Source of the DNA: Aquilaria yunnanensis
Lineage: Eukaryota; Streptophyta; Magnoliopsida; Malvales; Thymelaeaceae
Assembly: GCA_039654915.1 (NCBI GenBank)
Contig: CM077597.1
Location: forward strand, 34,880,001-34,944,000
Direction: 5' to 3'
Length of the DNA stretch: 64,000 bases
Below are positions 56,565-64,000 of this stretch, piece by piece (the stretch's first letter is position 1; every line of letters begins with the position of its first letter). The position numbers were made by a program, and so were the translations under genes. A model generated the notes under the pieces. That model was not told the DNA's origin. It ran no database searches and saw only the letters and a program-made list of their open reading frames with translations.

Positions 56565-58996
56565 TTAACCTTCAAAGATTTAAAAGCAATGATTCTAATG
56601 TAAGTTGCAAGGTTTTAAACTACACTTGGCTCTCAAAGAAAGCTACAATGTGATTTAAAAGTTTATAAGTTATTTTTCCTAGGACTATCAAAGTGGTATT
56701 GGAGTAGGTTCCTAGAGCATCCTTGATTAAGAGATTGTTAATGGACACTCTTATTGAAAATTTACTGACTTGATAGATTGGGGTTATGTTCAAATTGTAA
56801 ACAACATATGGTTAGCACCAAATGAAGGGCATGAGGAAGGCATAGTGTCACACCCCCAAACTAACTATACATATATAAATAGCCCAAAGGCTTATAGATG
56901 CTATATGATTTTCTATTAGACTAAAATTGTTACCACCTTCACAAAATGGGAATTACAACATAAGGACCTAAACTTATATGCTTTAATTTTCACCATAGTG
57001 TATGAAATTGTGAAGTGTAAAGTATTCAACTTACACTCCCTTAAGTGGCATAAACAATGATAGTTTGGTCCTTAAGAAAGCATTGGCATATTGCCTAATT
57101 TCCAAGTAACCTATGGACTAAATTGTAAGGTTACAATGGTTGCGTACACAATTGCACAAATTTCCAAAGATGGCTATGGAAAGGGCATGGATGGAATTAT
57201 GAGGAAAGGACATGGATGGAATTATGAAAAAAGGACATGGATAGAATTAAGGATATTGTTAGGGACCAAAGTGCTCAAGGAGGCAAAGTTAGTCATTTAA
57301 TGGTTAAGGACACGTAAGAGCTTAAGTGTCCCAAACTTTTCTAAAGGTGAAAATGACCCTTGACCAAGGTTAAAAAAGGCCAAAAACTGTCATTTTTGCA
57401 TCCCAAATGGCTGGTAAAAATGTTTTCCAAGTGTGGCCTAAAGTTTGCAAAATTTGCAAACATGCCATTACTAATGACCAAGAAAGAAATAAAGCTAGAA
57501 AACAATCATTTTCTCCCCATTTCTTCCAAAATTTGACCTCCACCTACTAGGGTTCTTCCTTGAACTCCTCCACATCCCTCCATAGCCACCATACCTTAAG
57601 AAATCAAGAGAAAGCAAGAGAATTCAACAAAGAGCACAAAATCCCTAGTTTTCAGGTTCATCTAGGGTTTCAACTTTAACACCTCAAGGTAAGAGTTTTC
57701 GTAAGGTTCCTAGATTGTTTAATGTATTTCCAAACATCCATGAACCTAATACCATGCTTGGAAGAGAGCAAAAAGCTCAAGGAACCAAGTATGGGTTAAG
57801 GGGAAAGAAGCATCACAAGGTTTTGACCTTAGTGTTACCATGCTAAAGATGGCAGCAAGAAAGAAGGGTTTCTAGAGCCCAAGTTAGTACTAAATAAGAT
57901 CTAAAAGAATCCTAAGACCAAGAAAAAGCTTGAGGAGGACTGCCATAGTGTTACTAAAGTGATATCTTGTTGTTTTATTAAATGAGCATGGACTAACCCT
58001 AATGTGTTATTGCTGCCAGCATTAAACGTGTTTGCTGCTGTGTTTGTTGGTGCATATGGTTGCCACATTTACGTGTATGTGTTATTTTTATATATTTTTA
58101 TGTCTTTGAATTTCAGGTAGTATGTTGCTATGGAAGACTTTACATTGAAAGCCCTTACTCCCCTCTTTGTCCATTTTCAGGAACACCTGAAAGAAAACGT
58201 TCAAGATAATAGTTCTAGTTTGATTTCTATTGTGAAATGTTAGGTACATAAATTTTAATATGTCTAGTATTAAATTGCAGTGTTTCATGATTTTTAGAGC
58301 ACATTTGTTAATTTTAGTGTTGGTACCTTTTGCCCTACACAGAAGCTGCCTTTTGAAATTTTTGGAGTGTATTGGGTTTGGAAGACTCTCTAAGAAGCTA
58401 GTGTACATACCCAACTAAGATAGGACATATTTATGATGCATCTATGCATGTAAATACACTATGGATGACGTATAGATGATATATGAAGCAATAAAGTGAT
58501 GTATGAGCTTGAATGTTCAATTCTATCCATTTTGGAACTCATTGGCTATTTTAAAGAAAATTATGTTTAATACTTATGGAATGCCTATAAATTCAGGGGA
58601 ATGACTTTTCCAAGTGTCTAAGACATGTAAAAACCTACCCATAGAAATGAAGTGTATGAATTTTATGAAATTTTGTATGGGTATTATGGTCATTAGTTGT
58701 ATAGATTTGGTGCTCTATACTCCAAGAGCCATAACTTACTGTACATAATGAGTTTGGCTATTAAATTTTGACAACACTTAGACCACTTCAAGATGAAGAA
58801 TTTAGCTTTTGAATCATTGGATTTGGTGCCCTATAGCTAGAGTTATAGCCTGTCAAAGTTTTCTAATTTTGCTGTGTATTGTTCATATAGTCAATTTTAC
58901 TCGGTTGAGTATAAAATCCATAATTGCAAACTTGTATGGATTTAATGTCTCAAATTTGTTTCCCTATGAGTGTTTAAGTGTATTGAAGGGCTTAAG
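56565..58996. other. Unassigned repeat-like DNA
   Basis: No gene was recognised. It includes a PBS-like string (TGGTATTGGAGTAGGTT at 56694), an LTR-start-like string (TGTCACACCCCCAAA at 56846) and a 25-bp short tandem repeat. The last five bases TTAAG (58992-58996) are a target duplication. Confidence 0.4.
57184..57258. repeat. Short tandem repeat, unit about 25 bp, three copies
   Basis: GGCATGGATGGAATTATGAG is followed by two more copies (GGACATGGATGGAATTATGA, GGACATGGATAGAATTAAGG). Confidence 0.85.
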
Positions 58997-60425
58997 TGTT
59001 AGTGTTGTGCCCAAAAAGCCAATCATGAGATGATTGTATTTTTGCACATTGAGTCATGATATTTTATTGAGGCATTAATCCAGCAATTTTGTTTGTTATT
59101 TCCCTATGATATTTTGTTTCTGCGTAACGTAATAAACATAATTGTAACCCTAGAATAATGATATTCTTAAACATCCCTAGTCTAGTATTATTGTGGAGCG
59201 GGTTGCAATAATACATAATGACTAGCATGTGTGGAGACTAATATGAGATATGTAGTCTACATATGGGTACAAGTTGGAGAACTTGTGTACTGGACCGACC
59301 CACCATGAGAACACTTCATGGATCGTTATATGAGTGTCATAAGTGATTCTCATAGTGATCATGGTATATGTAGTCCTTCGACCTAAGATCATCAAGGTTC
59401 CCTACATGTGAGTCACATACTTTGATACTTTCCTTTGTTGCTTGTAATTGAGTGAACTTGAAGGAGGTCATTGGGTATGTCACATATCATGCGGAGGGAT
59501 TTGTATGATCAAGATGGGATTTGTCCCTCCTATGTAACGGGAGTGATATCTGTGGGCCCCTTGATAGAGTAAGACTTAGAAAATGCATGGCCATGCTCCG
59601 ATGAGTTGATATATGATATCAATGTCGTCAGTTTAAGTTGGTCTACTCGGTAATCAAGAAACCAAAGATTGGGCTATACGAGAGTGACACATTCCATGTC
59701 TCGTGCTTAGTCTTGATATCTTGGACAAAGGGACAATGGCATATATCGATGATGATCATAAAGGTTTAGTCGATTCACCGACAATCTTGTCACTTGGGTA
59801 GCAATGATGTGTTGCTAGACACCGCTCATTGCTTATGATCATAAATGTGATTTATGATCATTGCCAACATGGCAAGAGCCTATTGGGTCGCACACATAGA
59901 GCTATTTGGATCATTAGAGTGCATGGGCTAATTATTTGGGTTATGGTTTCACTTTAATTTCGTATTAATAATGGGCCAAAGAGTTGAGCCATTATTAATC
60001 CCGAAATTAAATCCTAATTGGATTAGGGCTTTGAAACCCATTAGGCCTGGAAGTTGAGTCTCACTATAAATACAACTTTTAAGTGAGAAATTCGCAGGTC
60101 TCCTTGCCCTAGCCTCCCAAAAGGACAGCCGCACTCTTCTCTTGTAATTCCTTGGAGGACGCAAGCTAGCACTGCGAGCGCAAGAGAAACGCATTTGCCG
60201 GGACGTGGTGGAAGCGTGGTGATCCCGAGAGGCTCGTGTGGATACCATAAAGAGCCTGAACACATCAACTGTTCAGGTTTTGTGATTCGACTCTACAGTT
60301 GAGTAAGAGATCTCAACCGAAAATTAGGTATGAAATTTTCGAACACCCGGTTTACCCCGTTTCACTTGGATCCTGGAGGGTTTCGGTTAAATTCCGCTGC
60401 GCTGTTTGGCTCCCGAAACCCAACA
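58997..60425 (+). repeat. Solo copia LTR, plus strand
   Basis: A 1429-bp copy of the family at 2246-3732, starting TGTTAGTGTTGTGCCC and ending AAACCCAACA. A perfect TTAAG duplication lies on both sides (58992-58996 and 60426-60430). There is no internal region. Confidence 0.95.
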
Positions 60426-62339
60426 TTAAGACCTTTAGGGCACAAGAGAACAGGGGTAGAATTTGACTTGGACATGTGAAATGAGCACCAATGCTACCAA
60501 GTATGCATATGATTATACATGCACTGGGGGATTTTACTCAAATCCCATATTGACAAGGAATAAAGAATTGATTGTCATCATCACTACTTCCAGTTGAAAT
60601 TTTATGTTAATATGTGTGTGCTGGTTGGACCAATATACATATATTTACATAAAGACCAAGGGGGCCACTTGGGTAATATAGTGAGCATTGTTCTATTTGG
60701 CCTAAAAAACATGCACCACTCCTGGGACATAATACAATAAATATGGTCACTGTATTGAAGTACTCAGAGTGGTAACAAAAAGTGTACTATTGTCCCAAGT
60801 ACAACAAAAAACGGTGAATTGGTTGATTCTAAAAAATAACCAAAATTAAGATTTTTCAATCTTAAAATAAAAGGCATATAAAAAAACACAAATAAACCTA
60901 TTCTATCCTGAAAAATATAACACAAAAATCCTATGTTTTGTTTGAAAAGCTTGCTTTGAAGAGAGTTTTAAAGAAAATATCAATTCACACTACTTCACTG
61001 AATATAAAGAACCCAAGAAACAAGTAAACAATGGGAAGAAGAAGTGATAAACACCTAGGAAGCATCCTTATACATAATTTGGAGCATTATGTGGAATTCA
61101 AAGCTAGGAGGCTCAAAGAGGCAAATTTAAGATTTGACTATGCAACTAGAGTTCAAATATCTTTGGAGCCATGTAAATGTCTTCATTTTACATATTCCAA
61201 CAACTTTGTGCCAACATACTAGTAGATATGTCAAAGGAAGGCTATGAGAACAATAGAGGCCTTAAAGTGTACAAACAAGTACTAATGGTGTAAGTTCAAG
61301 TTACAAGGATTTGGTGCCATTCAAATGAAGTTATTTCAAGTTAGCATGCATTTTTTATGTTAACTCCGAGCTATGTCATGCCAAGAGAAGACAACGTACA
61401 AGAAGGGAAGTCAACTGGCTAAGTTCTTGTTCCATCATGCATAATTTAAGCCTAAAGGAGTTTGAATTATGCCAATTCATATCTTTGGTGCCAAGGACAT
61501 ATTTTATGCTTTATTCCAGCCTTTTTGGTCACGAAATATGCAAGGAAACCAAGCTAGCAACCTAGGCATAAGGCATCCATGAAGTCGTATTAGAGCCTGA
61601 GCTCCAAAACAAGACCAATATACCCTATTTTATGTTCATTTATTTATTTTGATTCATTCTATTATTGTTTCAATTATTCATAATCTGTTTGTTCTTATTT
61701 CTTTCAGATCCGGTGTCTTTGTGCGTTTTTCATCCAATTTGTGCCATCTTCATTCTAATCCAATCTAGATCCCTCCAAATCATGCCACCTGCGTTATTTC
61801 ATGTTTCCTACATCAAAAAATAGTATAAAGTGCCAAAAAGAGTTTGTATAAATTTTTTCAACCTTGCTTTCTTTCAATTCTAGATTAGATCTTCCAAAAA
61901 CTTATGCTACAAGAATTAACTTTCTTTCTTTCTTTTGTAGTAAGAAATCAATCTTGGATTCTTAAACAGTGTATATCCAACAAGAAATTGCACAAAAATA
62001 TTCTTTCAAAGTTTTGAATATCCTTTTGCAGCAAGGAAATCTTATTTTGCACATAATCTTTCATTTTTAGCAAAAATTCATCTTTTGAGTATTTTGTGCT
62101 TTCTTCCTAATGTTTCCTATTCTTTCAATCAGTCAACGATAAAAGCATCTAGTTTCCATCACTTTTCAACATTTTCCTTCCAGTTTTCTTTCTGTTTGTA
62201 ACAGATTTAATGGTGTCAATGTGCTTTGAATGAATTATTTTAGAACTGGAGAGATTTGGTTGCAGAAGCATATTTCCATTGACAAATTAAAATAAGAGTT
62301 TTTTTTGTGAGGTCCTTTGGTTTTCAAGAAAATCATGGA
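60426..62339. other. Unassigned DNA
   Basis: AT-rich with only short open frames. I recognise no protein family. It may be the upstream part of the gypsy remnant that follows. Confidence 0.4.
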
Positions 62340-63178
62340 GGGAGAACTCAAATTGTTTAAGGAGGATATGATTGCCTGAATATGCCTGAATTGAAAGATG
62401 TAAGTGATGTGGAGTATGGACAACAAGGAATAACACTTGTGGCTAGGAGGGCCTTGAGTGTGTAAATCAAAGAGGATGATGATCAAGGAGAGAATATCTT
62501 TTACACATGGTGCTACATTAGAGGAGGTATGTAGCAGGATTCTTGATGGAGGAAGTTGTAGTAATGTTGCTAGTACTACTTTGGTTGACAAATTATAGCT
62601 TTATACAACCAAGCACCCAAACCCATAATAGTTGCAATGGCTAAATAATGAAGATGAAAATTATGTGATAAGGCAATTGATGGTGTCTTTTAGGATTGGG
62701 AGGTATAAAGAAAAGGTTCTTTGTGATGTTGAACCTATGGAGGCTATTCACATACTTTTGGGTCGACCATGGCAATATGATATGAGCATGACCCATGATG
62801 GATTCAAAAATAGGTACTCATTCAAGTTCAAGGAGAGGACTATCATATTGGCACCATTCATACTACAACAAGTAATGGAAGATCAAAGATGAATTCATGG
62901 TGGGGTTGAGGAAAAAGGTTAATGAGGGGAAAATTGAAGGCCTAAGAGAAATTTTTGAAAGGAAAGTTGAAGGGAAAAAAGAGTGTTATGAAAAGAGTGA
63001 AACTAAGCAGGAAGTGACTATTAGAGAGTTCTCAAGAGAAGAAATTGAATGGGATGCTGAGAGAAAACAAGAGTTTGATAAACCCAAGCCAAGTGAAGAA
63101 AGGATGACCTATAGAGAAGTCATGCTTTTGACTAACATGGCAAAGTCTTCTTTTAGTGTTTTGTTGTCTTCTGTATAA
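62340..63178 (+). pseudogene. Gypsy protease fragment (plus strand)
   Basis: Plus-strand words MPELKDVSDVEYGQQGITLV, ILDGGSCSNVASTTLVD (the protease active-site region, DGG in place of the usual DSG) and the open piece 62632-62892 (VSFRIGRYKEKVLCDVEPME, ILLGRPWQYD, NRYSFKFKERTIILAP) form the aspartic protease of a gypsy element related to the one at 23.1-24.0 kb. An acidic linker (62897-63178) follows. No RT is found after it in the window. Stops before 62632 break the frame. Confidence 0.8.
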
Positions 63179-64000
63179 GAATCAAATAGTGATGAGTTAA
63201 GACGTTCAAGTGAGTTGGTACATCCAAGGAGTTGGTGTTCCCAAAATTCCTAGTCAAGTTTCATGCATCAAACTAACCAAGGAAGTTAAAAGGGAAAAAT
63301 ACGAGGTAAGTCCTGGTGATTTCATATGTAAAAGTGCATCGAACATTATTCCTAGCCCCATAGTTTGAAAAGAAGAAGTGTAACCAAAGGTTATGTCTTA
63401 AATTAGTGAAACTAAGACTTTGAGCTTAATTGAGCCTGTTTCTAACAAGGAGCGTACATGGATCATTTAGTTCCCCACAATAATGTATTTACCTCCTTCA
63501 TTTAGATTTGATTTTGTGCTAAAGATTCTTTTTCTAATGTTGTCTTGAAAATATGCTTTGCCTTTTGTGTGATAAAAGGATATCATCATCCTAGGTTGAG
63601 TGAAGGTAGCAAGAATGAAATTTTCCTAAAATATGAACTATTTCTTTAATTTTCCTCTACATTCTTTAGTTTTGCACAAGTTGAGTTTGTTTCCAAAGAA
63701 AAACTAGTTTTTGAGTCAATGTTTTCTGATTTTTTTTTATTTTGTAGTCATATTACATCATTTTGTTTTATCCTAAACTAAATCTATTTCTCTAGAATTT
63801 TTCATGCATAATTCAATTTTAAAACATTCGTTCTAGGTATCTTTATGTCACATTCAAGGTAGATTTGTTTTTATGTGTGATTCTTTAAATTCTAGCATGT
63901 ATTCTTTTGTTTTGAAACATGCATTATGCATACTCTTGAATCCTTTTGTTTTGAGTGCGAACATTGGTTTCAATGCTTTTTTCCTAGAAAAGCATACACT
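63179..64000. other. Unassigned AT-rich DNA to the window end
   Basis: No gene was recognised. T-rich stretches and short repeats of CTTTTGTTTTGA type are present. Confidence 0.4.

Overview
This is a repeat-rich, AT-rich piece of flowering-plant nuclear DNA, most likely from a eudicot. The evidence is one intron-less pentatricopeptide-repeat (PPR) gene that matches, by recall, the family of Arabidopsis At1g03560, set in a thick layer of plant-type LTR retrotransposons and DNA transposons. I cannot name the species. No tRNA, rRNA, CRISPR or bacterial-type feature was seen.

Layout. (1) 1-1517: flanking repeat DNA with a recent 192-bp tandem duplication. (2) 1518-30877: one decayed Ty3/gypsy element on the minus strand, stretched to 29.4 kb by nested insertions. 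Its 3' LTR (left) is split by a nearly intact Ty1/copia element (2246-10163). The end of its pol is split by an internally deleted Athila-like gypsy element (10314-19219), whose own 5' LTR carries a Mutator-like element (11646-12752). Its RT/RNase H region is split by an old solo copia LTR (20928-22361). Its 5' LTR (right) is split by a CACTA element (26485-30178). Every junction has a target-site duplication or near duplication. Removing the insertions leaves about 7.4 kb with LTRs of about 0.86 kb. (3) 30878-41010: AT-rich DNA, a hAT-like element (33133-33897), a broken LINE (33906 onward, with an RNase H piece near 40.7 kb) and a solo copia LTR on the minus strand (36400-37815). (4) 42130-44076: the PPR gene on the minus strand, the only convincing host gene. 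(5) 44628-46084: a hAT-like element with an internal degenerate minisatellite. (6) 46677-54248: a Tat-type gypsy element on the minus strand, deleted for gag and most of pol, with an antisense, four-exon gene on the plus strand (48229-50771). (7) 54249-64000: a PIF/Harbinger-like element (55595-56564), a solo copia LTR on the plus strand (58997-60425) and a gypsy protease fragment (62.3-63.2 kb).

How the parts relate. The full copia element and two of the three solo LTRs are very similar, so this family was active recently and is being removed by LTR-LTR recombination. The most notable item is the antisense gene of the Tat-type element. It has its own TATA box outside the LTR, GT-AG introns whose phases fit exactly, a 'putative gypsy type transposon' domain and a long coiled coil. 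Because it lies antisense to the genomic RNA of the element, its introns can survive retrotransposition.
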